A stretch of 12,916 nt of DNA from Planctomycetaceae bacterium (GCA_031288955.1 JAITQJ010000143.1:1-12916); one strand, 5' to 3'. Positions 1 to 8,115 are shown, numbered from the stretch's first letter. Notes: generated by a model not told the origin, from the letters alone. A program made the numbers and translations.

Positions 1-60
1 AACGCCGGTGGCGGGGAGGATTTCCCGCTGTTTGAAAATACAGTTGCCCGAACGGAATAG
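1..60 (+). CDS. 3' end of an unidentified gene (partial)
   Basis: Frame 1 is open from the window edge to a TAG at 58-60 and would encode a 19-residue C-terminus, NAGGGEDFPLFENTVARTE. Frame 2 is also open, to a TAA at 74-76, but it uses AGG and AGA arginine codons that look rare in the neighbouring genes, so frame 1 is preferred. Too little is present to recognise a family. The stop lies inside the hairpin at 47-70. A non-coding edge is also possible. Confidence 0.25.
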   Translation, partial: NAGGGEDFPLFENTVARTE

Positions 61-70
61 ACCGTTTGGG
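47..70 (+). terminator. 9-bp hairpin, possible terminator of the gene entering from the left
   Basis: CCCGAACGG and CCGTTTGGG pair over nine positions (one G-U wobble in RNA) around a 6-base loop. The hairpin sits at the end of the putative partial gene and before the GIY-YIG start at 113. No T-run follows, so it is not a textbook intrinsic terminator. Termination is inferred from position only. Confidence 0.3.
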
Positions 71-112
71 CTGTAAAACTCTTGGCACTCACCCCCTATC
101 CCCTTAATCACA

Positions 113-928
113 ATGACAAAAGGTTATGTGTATATCCTCACCAATCCCTGTATGCCGGGGTGGGTGAAAATCGGAATGACGGACAAAACCGTTGAAGAAA
201 GGGTCAAGTCCCTTAATTCTCACGACAACATTCCCCTGCGCTTTCGTATCTATGCTTTTCTCGAAACAGAGAACGCATACAACGTAGAACAGAGCATCCA
301 CAAGATAATTGATGCGGTTGATGCAGAATTGCACGCCCGCGAAGAACTGGAAGGAGGAGGGACACGGGAACGTGAGTTTTTTGATATGTCTCCCGCCGCT
401 GCCTACACCGTGTTTGAGCAAGTTGCCGCTTTGCTCGGCGATTCCGCCAAATTGACAAAAATAGAACCAACCGAGAAAGAACGAACAGAAGAGAATATTG
501 CAAAAGCGATAGCAAGCCGCCTTTACCGAAAGTGGGACGAGGATAGTTTCTTTCAACAAGCAGAAAGTACCGTCTCTCCTGCCACACTGCAAGCCATAAG
601 GAAATTGTACGATTGGTCGCTAAAGAACGCCGACGAGATAAAATTCGGAACGGGGAATCGCTGCTCGTTTAATCCTCGGTTCAAGGAGTCTATCGGTTGC
701 CCTTTTTCGGTATCCACAAACGGCACGTTGAAGATATATGCCGGTTGGCATTCTCCTGAAATCAACCAACGTTTATGTGATGCCTTCGAAGCAAAGAGTG
801 TTGGCATTTTGCAAGGAAAGACCACAGAAAAACTGCCGACCATTCCTGCGGACTACGTAACGCAAAACATTGACGCAATCACTAAGGCACTGGACGAGTT
901 CGTTGCCTTGTTTCCTCCGAAGGAGTAA
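113..928 (+). CDS. GIY-YIG nuclease family protein (T5orf172/MUG113-like) with extra C-terminal domain
   Basis: This 271-residue protein starts at ATG 113. Residues 4-22 (YVYILTNPCMPGWVKIGMT) carry the paired Tyr and K-I-G signature of the T5orf172 branch of the GIY-YIG fold. They are followed by a basic helix (ERVKSLN), a Glu/His helix (VEQSIHKI, about 60-68) and an EFF motif near residue 90, which together make a full domain of about 100 residues. GIY-YIG proteins generally cleave DNA, and this branch is common in phages, restriction-type genes and uncharacterised bacterial proteins. The C-terminal part, about residues 150-270, looks like a separate small domain (IKFGTGNRCSF, PFSVSTNGTLKIYAGW). 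I believe this pattern recurs in uncharacterised proteins but cannot name it. No signal peptide or membrane segment is visible, so it is presumably cytoplasmic. The substrate is unknown. No Shine-Dalgarno sequence is evident. The gene on its left is cut by the window, so a restriction or defence context cannot be judged. Confidence 0.8.
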   Translation: MTKGYVYILTNPCMPGWVKIGMTDKTVEERVKSLNSHDNIPLRFRIYAFLETENAYNVEQSIHKIIDAVDAELHAREELEGGGTREREFFDMSPAAAYTVFEQVAALLGDSAKLTKIEPTEKERTEENIAKAIASRLYRKWDEDSFFQQAESTVSPATLQAIRKLYDWSLKNADEIKFGTGNRCSFNPRFKESIGCPFSVSTNGTLKIYAGWHSPEINQRLCDAFEAKSVGILQGKTTEKLPTIPADYVTQNIDAITKALDEFVALFPPKE

Positions 929-944
929 TTTCAAGGGTAATCAC

Positions 945-1029
945 GGCGACATAGTCGCCGGCTCTCGAAGGGCAACGTTTTTTATACTAAAAGAGTACGA
1001 ATTACGAGAGCCGGATACTTTGTATCCGG
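945..1029. repeat. Cluster of three adjacent perfect inverted repeats
   Basis: Three perfect inverted repeats lie end to end in the gap between the GIY-YIG and RND genes. The first is GGCGAC-ata-GTCGCC (945-959). The second has arms CCGGCTCTCG (958-967) and CGAGAGCCGG (1005-1014) around a 37-base AT-rich interior. The third is CCGGATAC-ttt-GTATCCGG (1011-1029). Neighbouring arms share bases, so the hairpins are contiguous or mutually exclusive. This could be a dispersed extragenic palindromic element, a small non-autonomous mobile element or a transcript-ending or regulatory structure. It appears once in this window, so the repeat-family reading is inference. Confidence 0.6.
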
Positions 1030-1036
1030 TTAATAC

Positions 1037-1065
1037 TTGCGGACAAAACTCGTCTGTGCTATTCT
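1037..1065 (+). promoter_or_regulatory. Possible sigma-70-type promoter for the RND permease
   Basis: TTGCGG (1037-1042) and TATTCT (1060-1065) are separated by 17 bases, and the -10 is preceded by TG plus one base (extended -10). Both boxes are imperfect (3/6 and 4/6). The position, about 80 bases before the ATG at 1146 and downstream of the hairpin cluster, is suitable. A small palindrome GGGTTTAACCC (1132-1142) lies directly before the start codon. Confidence 0.3.
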
Positions 1066-1145
1066 TAATAGAGGGTTGATAGAAAATGTTAGGGAACACG
1101 CCCGAATAGCCGGAACATTGTTAACTGAACGGGGTTTAACCCAAT

Positions 1146-4100
1146 ATGCTTAAATCGGTACTTCGATGGACGGTTGCGAATGCGCCGGCGGTGAACATTA
1201 TGCTCATCGTTGTCCTCGCTGCCGGTGTCTATTTCGGTTTCACCCTGCGGCGTGAAACCTTTCCCGAATTTGACCTCGAACGGATTATGGTTTCCGTTCC
1301 TTATCCCGGTGCCACTCCCGAAGAAGTTGAAAACGGTATCTGCCAGAAAATCGAAGAAGCGTTGCAATCCATCGAGTACGTCCGCAAAATGACCTCGACC
1401 GCTTCCGAAGGTTCGGGAAGCGTGATGATTGAACTCCAAAGCAATGTTCCCGACGTAGACCGGACGCTCAACGAAATCAAGGAGGCTGTTGACCGCATCC
1501 CCAGTTTTCCTGAACTCGCAGAACATCGGGTTGTGCAGCGGCTCAAAATGCAGGAGACCGTCATATCTATCGGCGTACTCGGTCCCGAAGATGATTCGAT
1601 AGAATCCGCATTGGCTTTGCGTCAGGTTGCCGAAGATTTGCGAAGCGAACTGTTGCAGTATTCAAAAATTTCGATGGTCAATCTTGTCGGGACGAAAGAT
1701 TATCAGATTGACATTGAAATACCGGAAAACACGTTGCGGTCTTACAAGATGACGCTTGACCAAGCGGCAAACATTGTTCGGCAGGAAAACATTCAAACGC
1801 CGGGCGGAACGTTGCGTGCGCCGTCGCAGGAAATCAATGTCCGAACCGATAACCGGCGGTATGACGGCGAGGGCATCGGCAATTTGCCTTTCATTACAAC
1901 GCGGGACGGCACCGTCATTCGCCTTAAAGATGTGGCAAACATTCGGGACGAATTTGTGGACGGCGATATTTCGGCAACCGTCTATACTCCGCCGCCGGAA
2001 GGTATTCCGAAAGAGACGGATAAAATCAGCGGCAGGCACGTTATCGCTCTCAACGTGATGCGCAACACGAACGAAGATTTGCTGGCAATGGTTGATAGTG
2101 TCTATGATTTTGTCCGCAATAAAAACGAGTCGGGAACGCTGCCGCAGGGTTATTCGTTGATAACCTGGGGCGACCATTCGGTCGAAGTCCGCGCCCGGCT
2201 GGAAATGCTGCTTAAAAACGGCTTGCAGGGATTGATTATCGTCTTTATTTTGCTGACGCTGTTTCTCGATATGAATCTGGCGTTTTGGGTAGCGCTCGGA
2301 ATACCGGTTTCGATTTGCTTTACCGCCATTTGTCTTGGTTTGCAGGGAATGACGCTCAATATGGTGTCAATGTTCGGCTTCATTATGGGCATCGGAATTG
2401 TCGTGGACGATGCGATTGTTGCCGGCGAAAATGTCTATCGGCACCGGGAAATGGGCAAATCTTATTTCACGGCGGCGGTGGACGGCATTGCCGAAATTTT
2501 TCCGTCCGTTACATCATCGGTACTGACAACGATTATCGCTTTCACGCCGCTGCTGCTCTGCTCCGGTATGATGGGAAAGATATTCTACGCCGTGCCGGTC
2601 GTGATGGCGGCAATGCTCGTTGCCTCGCTCGGCGAATGTTTCGCTTCGCTGTCCTGCCATTTGGCGCATAAAGACAATCTGTTCCTGAAAATGCTTGCCG
2701 GCTATTTGTACATTTTTTCGTGGCTGCTGATTCCCGTCGGCTGGTTTCGCCGCAATGCGTGTGAGGCAATGGATTGGACGGTCAAACACATCTATTCGCC
2801 GACCATTCGGGTAGTGCTGCATCAGCGGCTGATATTTATGACCGCAAGTTGCTGCGTGTTGGCGTTGTCGTTTGCGGTGGTGCTTTCGGGCGTTGTGCCA
2901 TACGTGTTTTTTCCGAAAATTGACGGTAATCAGATACAATCTGCACTCTCTTTTCCGAACGGGACACCGGCAGAAGTAACGGCAAAATGGACGCAGCATC
3001 TCGAACGCACTTTTTGGAAGGTGGCAAAAGAATACGAAGATGCCGGTACGCCGGTTGCCGAGCGGTCGTTTCGTACGGTCGGTTCGCAAATACAAATGCG
3101 GGGGGTAGATATGAGAGGCGGCAGCGGCGGCGGAAACAGTCATCAGGGCGGCGTGTCCGTCGAATTGACCGGCGGAGACAAACGGACAATCAGTTCGATG
3201 GAGATAGCCAACCGCTGGCGGGAAGCAGCGGGGACAATACCGGGTGCCGATGAGTTGACGTTCAATACGCAGATGTTCGGACCGCCGGGCGGCGTGATTG
3301 AATTTCTCCTGACTGCCCAATCACACAACAACAAACAGTTATTGCAAGCCGTCGAGGAATGTAAAGCATATCTGGCAAACATTGACGGTACGAAAGATAT
3401 ACAGGACAGCGATGTGCCGGGCAAGTACGAGTTCCGCCTGAAAATCAAGGAAAAGGCGTTGGCGATGGGACTTCACCCCGGCGATTTGGCGAACGTGATA
3501 CGGGCAACATATTATGGAGCGGAGGTGCAGCGTTTGCAGCGGGGGCGGCACGAGGTCAAGGTGATGGTGTGCTATCCGCGCGAAGACCGCCGCTCGCTGG
3601 GCGATTTTAACGAAATTCGGGTTCGCCTGAATACCGGCGGACAGGATTCGTATTTGCCGATTACGGAGTTGGCGGACATTGAAGTCGTTCGGGGTTATAC
3701 GAGTATCACGCGCCGGAATCAGATGCAGTCGATAACCGTATCATCGGACGTGGACGAACACAAGGCAAACGCTCAACAGATTATCAAAAAGTTACAATCG
3801 GAATTTTTGCCGGAACTGATGAAAAAATATCCGGGCGTTATGCCGCTCTGGGAAGGACACGAAGAGGAGCGGGTTGAGACGCTCAACAGTTTGACGTTCT
3901 GGTTTGCCATTGCGTTGTGTATGATGTTTGCGCTTTTGACGATTCAGTTCCGCTCGTATTTGCAGCCGTTTATGATAGTGGCAATCATTCCTTTCGGCTG
4001 GATTGGTGTGGTGATAGCGCATTGGCTTGCGGGACAACCGATTTCGATGACAAGCGGCTTCGGGTTCGTTGCCTTGTCGGGAGTGATTATCAATGATTCT

Positions 4101-4427
4101 ATTGTGATGATTGATTTTATTAACCGGCGGATACAAGAGGGTGCTGATGTGAATACGGCGTTGACGGAAGTGGGCGCAGACCGTTTTCGTCCGATATTTC
4201 TGACATCGGTAACGACGCTCGGCGGTTTGCTGCCGATAGTCTTGGCAACGGGACTTCAGGCGCAAATGGTTATTCCGATGGCATTATCGCTTGCCGGCGG
4301 CGTGGCGTTCGCCCTGTTCTTTGTTCTGTATTTTATACCGGTTCTGTACTCGTATTACGCCGACCTGCTCCGCTGGCACGGAATTGCATTACGTCAAATT
4401 GTGGGAGCGAATGAAAATTTGCGGTAA
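1146..4427 (+). CDS. Efflux RND transporter permease subunit (AcrB/HAE1-like)
   Basis: The 1093-residue inner-membrane protein is slightly longer than AcrB (about 1050). Members are proton-driven pumps that work as trimers with a periplasmic adaptor and an outer-membrane channel. The two homologous halves are clear. The first has TM1 (about 15-33), a periplasmic region with the PYPGATPEEVE motif (52-62), and TM2-6, including GFIMGIGIVVDDAIVAGENV (411-430) with the paired Asp residues D421 and D422 of the proton relay. The second half has TM7 (about 562-585), a second periplasmic part (about 590-910), and TM8-12, with GFVALSGVIINDSIVMIDF (973-991). A Gly-rich patch (656-668) lies in the second periplasmic domain. 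An extra hydrophobic stretch (about 513-533) lies between the halves and could be a membrane-associated helix. No adaptor or TolC-like gene flanks it, so the partners must be elsewhere or left of the window. The substrate cannot be inferred. The start is the ATG just after the palindrome at 1132-1142. Confidence 0.92.
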   Translation: MLKSVLRWTVANAPAVNIMLIVVLAAGVYFGFTLRRETFPEFDLERIMVSVPYPGATPEEVENGICQKIEEALQSIEYVRKMTSTASEGSGSVMIELQSNVPDVDRTLNEIKEAVDRIPSFPELAEHRVVQRLKMQETVISIGVLGPEDDSIESALALRQVAEDLRSELLQYSKISMVNLVGTKDYQIDIEIPENTLRSYKMTLDQAANIVRQENIQTPGGTLRAPSQEINVRTDNRRYDGEGIGNLPFITTRDGTVIRLKDVANIRDEFVDGDISATVYTPPPEGIPKETDKISGRHVIALNVMRNTNEDLLAMVDSVYDFVRNKNESGTLPQGYSLITWGDHSVEVRARLEMLLKNGLQGLIIVFILLTLFLDMNLAFWVALGIPVSICFTAICLGLQGMTLNMVSMFGFIMGIGIVVDDAIVAGENVYRHREMGKSYFTAAVDGIAEIFPSVTSSVLTTIIAFTPLLLCSGMMGKIFYAVPVVMAAMLVASLGECFASLSCHLAHKDNLFLKMLAGYLYIFSWLLIPVGWFRRNACEAMDWTVKHIYSPTIRVVLHQRLIFMTASCCVLALSFAVVLSGVVPYVFFPKIDGNQIQSALSFPNGTPAEVTAKWTQHLERTFWKVAKEYEDAGTPVAERSFRTVGSQIQMRGVDMRGGSGGGNSHQGGVSVELTGGDKRTISSMEIANRWREAAGTIPGADELTFNTQMFGPPGGVIEFLLTAQSHNNKQLLQAVEECKAYLANIDGTKDIQDSDVPGKYEFRLKIKEKALAMGLHPGDLANVIRATYYGAEVQRLQRGRHEVKVMVCYPREDRRSLGDFNEIRVRLNTGGQDSYLPITELADIEVVRGYTSITRRNQMQSITVSSDVDEHKANAQQIIKKLQSEFLPELMKKYPGVMPLWEGHEEERVETLNSLTFWFAIALCMMFALLTIQFRSYLQPFMIVAIIPFGWIGVVIAHWLAGQPISMTSGFGFVALSGVIINDSIVMIDFINRRIQEGADVNTALTEVGADRFRPIFLTSVTTLGGLLPIVLATGLQAQMVIPMALSLAGGVAFALFFVLYFIPVLYSYYADLLRWHGIALRQIVGANENLR

Positions 4428-4454
4428 TGAAAACGTCCTGTCCCCTCAAAACTC

Positions 4455-4483
4455 TTTTCAATCGGAAAATTTTCTGGTACAAT
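4455..4483 (+). promoter_or_regulatory. Likely sigma-70-type promoter for rny
   Basis: TTTTCA (4455-4460) and TACAAT (4478-4483) are spaced by exactly 17 bases, with TGG directly before the -10 (extended -10). The predicted start of transcription, near 4490, leaves an 80-base leader before the ATG at 4572. The palindrome GAAAATTTTC (4465-4474) lies within the spacer. Seen by eye only. Confidence 0.5.
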
Positions 4484-4571
4484 GACCGGAAGTTGTTTTT
4501 GCCGTTTATTCTAACGGTACAAAATTTGCTTGTTTAACCGATGCAGCAGCACGGCAGCACCCTTTCGTTCT

Positions 4572-6131
4572 ATGGAAAATTCGCAACTGATTACAATGAC
4601 AATCGTTGCGGTTACGTCGATAATTTTAACCATCATCGTCCTTCGGCTCTTCGACCGGTTTTACCGCTCTGGAGCCGAACGATTGGCAAAAAACATTATC
4701 CGCCGTGCCGAAAACGACGTTAAAAACAAAATCCGGGAGGCGGACATTGCGGCAAAAGAAAAAGCCATTCGTCTCAAAGAAGATACCGAGAAATCATTCG
4801 CTTCACAGCGGGAAGAACTTCACGAACGTGAACGAATGCTCGACAAACGGCAGGACATACTTGACAAACAATCCGATGACCAGCGGAAGCAAGAAAAACT
4901 CGTCGAAAACACTCAACGCAAGTTGTCTGAACGGCTGGCAGAAACCGACCGCAAAAATGTCGAACTGACCAAACTGATTGATAAAGAACGTGTTTTGTTG
5001 TACGAAGCCTCTGGTTTGAACCGCGAAGAAGCCTCCGCAAAGTTACTGTTTTTACTCGAACGGGACCTGCAAAGCGAAGCCGGTTCGATGATAATGCGGC
5101 ACGAAAAAAAGATGAAGGAGGCGTGCGAAACAATGACCCGCAATGTTCTGTTGCTGGCTTTGCAGCGTTATGCGTCTTCGCATACCGTTGAAACGACAAC
5201 CGCCTCCGTTGACATTCCGAACGATGAAATGAAAGGGCGCGTTATCGGACGGGAAGGGCGCAACATCCGTGCCTTTGAAAAAGCGAGCGGAACGGATTTG
5301 CTCGTTGATGATACTCCCGGCGTTGTTGTCGTCAGTTGTTTTGACCCAGTGCGGCGGGAAATTTCGCGGATGGCTCTTGTGCGGCTTATTTCTGACGGAC
5401 GGATTCATCCCGGACGGATTGAAGAAATCATCAATAAAACAACAGGCGAAGTGAATGCGTTCGTGATTAAAAGCGGTAAAGATGCGGCGCAGGAAGTCGG
5501 CATCTTCGACCTTGATGACCGGTTGATAGAGTTGCTCGGTCGGCTTTATTACCGGACAAGTTACAGTCAGAATGTGTTGAAACACTGCATTGAGGTTGCG
5601 TTCATATCCGGTTCGATTGCGGCTCAACTTGGTTTGAACGAAAAATTGGCGCGCCGCTGCGGATTGCTTCACGACATCGGTAAGTCTGCCGACCACGAAT
5701 CGGAAGGCGGTCATCCGAAAATCGGGGCAGACTTGTTGAAACGTTTCGGCGAACCAGCGGAGGTGGTCGGTGCGGCGTTGGGACATCACGATGATGCCCG
5801 CATTGAGAATCCTTATACGGTCATTGTTGCAGCGGCGGATGCGTGCAGTGCTTCACGACCGGGTGCGCGGCGGGAGTCGCTGGAGTTGTATAATAAGCGG
5901 ATGGACGAATTAGAAACGGTTGCGGCATCTTTCAGCGGTGTAGAACAGGCGTTTGCGATTCAAGCCGGTCGGGAAGTCCGTGTAATGGTCAACGCCGCAC
6001 AGTTAACGGACGAGAGTGCCGCCAAAGTGTGCAGGGATATAGCGAAGACATTGACGGAAAAACTTAAATTTCCGGGTGAAATCAAGGTAACGGTCATCCG
6101 TGAAACACGGTTTGTCGAAACGGCAAAATGA
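4572..6131 (+). CDS. rny: Ribonuclease Y
   Basis: RNase Y is a membrane-anchored endoribonuclease that starts mRNA decay. From the ATG at 4572 the protein has 519 residues, matching the usual length of about 520. Residues about 7-26 form a single N-terminal membrane anchor. A long charged coiled coil runs from about 35 to 185. A KH RNA-binding domain follows, with IGREGRNIR (residues 225-233), and then an HD phosphohydrolase domain with H338 as first metal His, the pair H367-D368 in GLLHDIGK, a GHHDD motif (404-408) and D423 in the AAADACSASRPGARRE signature. All catalytic metal ligands expected of the family appear present. The frame stays open upstream to a TTG at 4530, adding 14 residues (MFNRC...) of no family character, so the ATG is preferred. 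The gene has its own likely promoter and converges on iorA 54 bases downstream. Confidence 0.93.
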   Translation: MENSQLITMTIVAVTSIILTIIVLRLFDRFYRSGAERLAKNIIRRAENDVKNKIREADIAAKEKAIRLKEDTEKSFASQREELHERERMLDKRQDILDKQSDDQRKQEKLVENTQRKLSERLAETDRKNVELTKLIDKERVLLYEASGLNREEASAKLLFLLERDLQSEAGSMIMRHEKKMKEACETMTRNVLLLALQRYASSHTVETTTASVDIPNDEMKGRVIGREGRNIRAFEKASGTDLLVDDTPGVVVVSCFDPVRREISRMALVRLISDGRIHPGRIEEIINKTTGEVNAFVIKSGKDAAQEVGIFDLDDRLIELLGRLYYRTSYSQNVLKHCIEVAFISGSIAAQLGLNEKLARRCGLLHDIGKSADHESEGGHPKIGADLLKRFGEPAEVVGAALGHHDDARIENPYTVIVAAADACSASRPGARRESLELYNKRMDELETVAASFSGVEQAFAIQAGREVRVMVNAAQLTDESAAKVCRDIAKTLTEKLKFPGEIKVTVIRETRFVETAK

Positions 6132-6143
6132 GTACCGAAGAAA

Positions 6144-6160
6144 CCGCCGTTTTGCGGCGG
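6144..6160. terminator. Bidirectional hairpin terminator between rny and iorA
   Basis: CCGCCG (6144-6149) and CGGCGG (6155-6160) pair around a 5-base loop in the 54-bp gap between two convergent genes. On the minus strand the stem is followed by TTTCTTC, a short T-rich tail that suits termination of iorA. On the plus strand no T-run follows. Its position between convergent stop codons strongly suggests use by at least iorA. Confidence 0.6.
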
Positions 6161-6185
6161 CTCTGACCCGTTGTATTACCGGTTA

Positions 6186-7955
6186 TCAGGTTCTCAATTC
6201 ATTAACCGCTTTGGCGGGACAGACGCTTTTGCACATTTCGCAGCCGGCGCACAGCAATGTGTTGACACGAACCTTGCCGGTCGATTGCTTTTCCAGTGCC
6301 GGACAGCCGAGTTTCAGACACGCTCCGCAAGCCTTGCACGCAGCATCTTCGATATACTGTACCGGACCGACCGGCTTGCGTAAATGCAGCGGACACGGTG
6401 CTTTCGAGACGATTAACCAAGGTTCCGGCGATTCCGTTGCCTCTTTCAATGCGGAAACCGCCGTCTTAATATCGCGCGGCTGAATCGTTCGTATATTTTT
6501 AATGCCGCAAGCCTTACCGATTTCCTCAATCGAAGCCTCGCCCGTTTCTTCACCCATCAAAGTCCGTCCCGACCCCGGATTATCTTGATGTCCCGTCATC
6601 GCCGTTATCCGGTTATCGACGACGATTATTGTCGATGAACCTTTGTTGTACGCAATGTCGAGCAGTCCTGTCATACCGCTGTGGAAAAACGTAGAATCGC
6701 CGACCATTCCGACGATTTTCTGTTTTTTCGCATTATGCTGCTGTGCCTTGTCAATGCCGTGTGCGACGGACACACCGCCGCCCATACAGAGAATCGTGTC
6801 CAAACGCGAAAGCGGCGGAGCGACACCGAGACTATAACAACCGATGTCGCCGGTAACAACAACGTCCAATCGTCCCAAAGCGTAAAATATCCCCCGATGA
6901 GGACAGCCCGGACATAACACCGGAGGACGCGCCGGCAGGTTTAATGGAGAATCGTTCGTTTCCGAATTTTCTCTTTTCCATTTGCCTTTTTCAATTTTCA
7001 ATTCATTCAACACGTCCGGCGAGAGTTCGCCGATGTTCGGAATGAGCGATTTGCCTTCGCACCGGATACCAAGTGCCTTGATATGTTCTTCTAAAAAGTC
7101 TTCCAACTCCTCGACAATCAAAACGTTTTCAACTTGGGCGGCAAAGTCCTTTATCAGTTCATCGGGAAATGGAAACGGCATCCCGATTTTCAACACCGAC
7201 GCTTCGGGCAGCACTTCACGAACGTACTGATAAGCAATACCGGACGTGATAATGCCGAATTTTTTATCGTTCCAGATAACCTTGTTTGCCGGACAGGTTT
7301 TCGCCGCGGCGGCAAGTTTCTTTAACCGCTCCTCCACTTTCAGACGCATCTGTCTTGCCCAAGCCGGTATCGGAACGAAACGCTGCGGATTTTTCTCAAA
7401 GACAACCGGTTTGCCGGATTCCTGCCGGTCGGCAACGGACACCAGCGACCGGCTGTGGGCAACACGGGTTGTGCTTCGCAGAATAACCGGCGTGTTATAT
7501 TCTTCTGAAATCTGAATACCGAGTTTGATAAAATCTTTTGCTTCTTGCGAATCGCTTGGTTCAAGAATGGGGATTTTGGCGAACCGGGCATAATGCCGGG
7601 TATCCTGTTCGTTCTGCGACGAGTGCATACCGGGGTCATCTGCGACGACGGCAACGAATCCGCCGACAGTTCCGATATATGCCAGCGTCATCAGCGGGTC
7701 GGCGGCGACATTCAAACCGACGTGTTTCATCGTTGTTATCACTCTGGCACCGGAAAAACAGGCACCGGCAGCAACTTCAAAGGCAACTTTTTCGTTCGGC
7801 GACCATTCAGCATAAATACTGTCCTGATATTTTTCGCTGACATTTTCGAGAACTTCCGTTGACGGCGTACCGGGATAACCGGCAGCAACTGTTACACCGG
7901 CTTCATAAGCCCCGCGGGCAATCGCCTCGTTTCCAGATAAAAGCAACTTCGACAT
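6186..7955 (-). CDS. iorA: Indolepyruvate:ferredoxin oxidoreductase, alpha subunit
   Basis: IorA oxidatively decarboxylates aryl pyruvates such as indolepyruvate and phenylpyruvate to acyl-CoA with reduction of ferredoxin. It normally works as a complex with IorB, in cytoplasmic degradation (or reverse synthesis) of aromatic amino acids. The 589-residue length is typical. The N-terminal pyrimidine-type thiamine diphosphate domain opens with LLLSGNEAIARGAYEAG and AAGYPGTPSTE (24-34). PPVLCPGCPHRGIFYALG (344-361) is a family signature. The diphosphate-binding domain shows GDIGCYSLG (369-377) and GDSTFFHSG (419-427) with the downstream DNR (447-449). Two 4Fe-4S clusters close the protein: C540, C543, C546, C551 and C569, C572, C575, C579. 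No iorB lies on either side: downstream is convergent rny, upstream is yebC 160 bp away. Strict dependence on ferredoxin suggests anaerobic or fermentative growth (inference). Confidence 0.93.
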   Translation of the reverse strand: MSKLLLSGNEAIARGAYEAGVTVAAGYPGTPSTEVLENVSEKYQDSIYAEWSPNEKVAFEVAAGACFSGARVITTMKHVGLNVAADPLMTLAYIGTVGGFVAVVADDPGMHSSQNEQDTRHYARFAKIPILEPSDSQEAKDFIKLGIQISEEYNTPVILRSTTRVAHSRSLVSVADRQESGKPVVFEKNPQRFVPIPAWARQMRLKVEERLKKLAAAAKTCPANKVIWNDKKFGIITSGIAYQYVREVLPEASVLKIGMPFPFPDELIKDFAAQVENVLIVEELEDFLEEHIKALGIRCEGKSLIPNIGELSPDVLNELKIEKGKWKRENSETNDSPLNLPARPPVLCPGCPHRGIFYALGRLDVVVTGDIGCYSLGVAPPLSRLDTILCMGGGVSVAHGIDKAQQHNAKKQKIVGMVGDSTFFHSGMTGLLDIAYNKGSSTIIVVDNRITAMTGHQDNPGSGRTLMGEETGEASIEEIGKACGIKNIRTIQPRDIKTAVSALKEATESPEPWLIVSKAPCPLHLRKPVGPVQYIEDAACKACGACLKLGCPALEKQSTGKVRVNTLLCAGCEMCKSVCPAKAVNELRT

Positions 7956-7973
7956 AAACTTGACCTAATGGAC

Positions 7974-8027
7974 CTGTTCCCTCACCTTAATTTTAAGCCG
8001 CGAATACACGAATGATGAGGGAAACAG
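7974..8027. repeat. Imperfect inverted repeat in the iorA leader
   Basis: CTGTTCCCTCA (7974-7984) and TGAGGGAAACAG (8016-8027) are inverted copies of 11 bp with one bulged A, around a 31-base spacer. They lie within the 160-bp gap upstream of the iorA start, starting 19 bases from its ATG. Possible readings are an RNA leader hairpin, an operator for a dimeric regulator, or terminal repeats of a small element footprint. The sequence alone does not decide. The rest of this gap shows no gene. A short GCCCTA/TAGGGC pair (8027-8032, 8096-8101) is also present. Confidence 0.4.
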
Positions 8028-8115
8028 CCCTATTATCCACCTTCCTGCCGAAAGAGCAAGCAATATGCCGACAAAAGACAACGCAATGCCGAAACTAGGG
8101 CGTGTTGACGCAATT

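Noticed and set aside
870..1079. 69-codon plus-strand frame overlapping the end of the GIY-YIG gene
   Set aside because: It reads through the hairpin array and overlaps the nuclease gene out of frame, with no protein-like features.
1132..1142. GGGTTTAACCC as an operator for the RND gene
   Set aside because: It is only a 5-bp-arm palindrome immediately next to the start codon and no regulator gene is nearby; mentioned with the promoter but not claimed as an operator.
2514..3320. 268-codon open frame on the minus strand within the RND gene
   Set aside because: It is rich in Arg, His and Cys with no recognisable family and lies wholly inside a strongly supported coding sequence; it is a shadow frame.
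4530..4571. TTG-initiated 14-residue extension of RNase Y
   Set aside because: The added residues carry no family features. The ATG at 4572 gives the normal length and places the membrane anchor at the N-terminus.
5052..5789. 245-codon open frame on the minus strand within rny
   Set aside because: It overlaps the conserved KH and HD parts of RNase Y completely and has no domain character.
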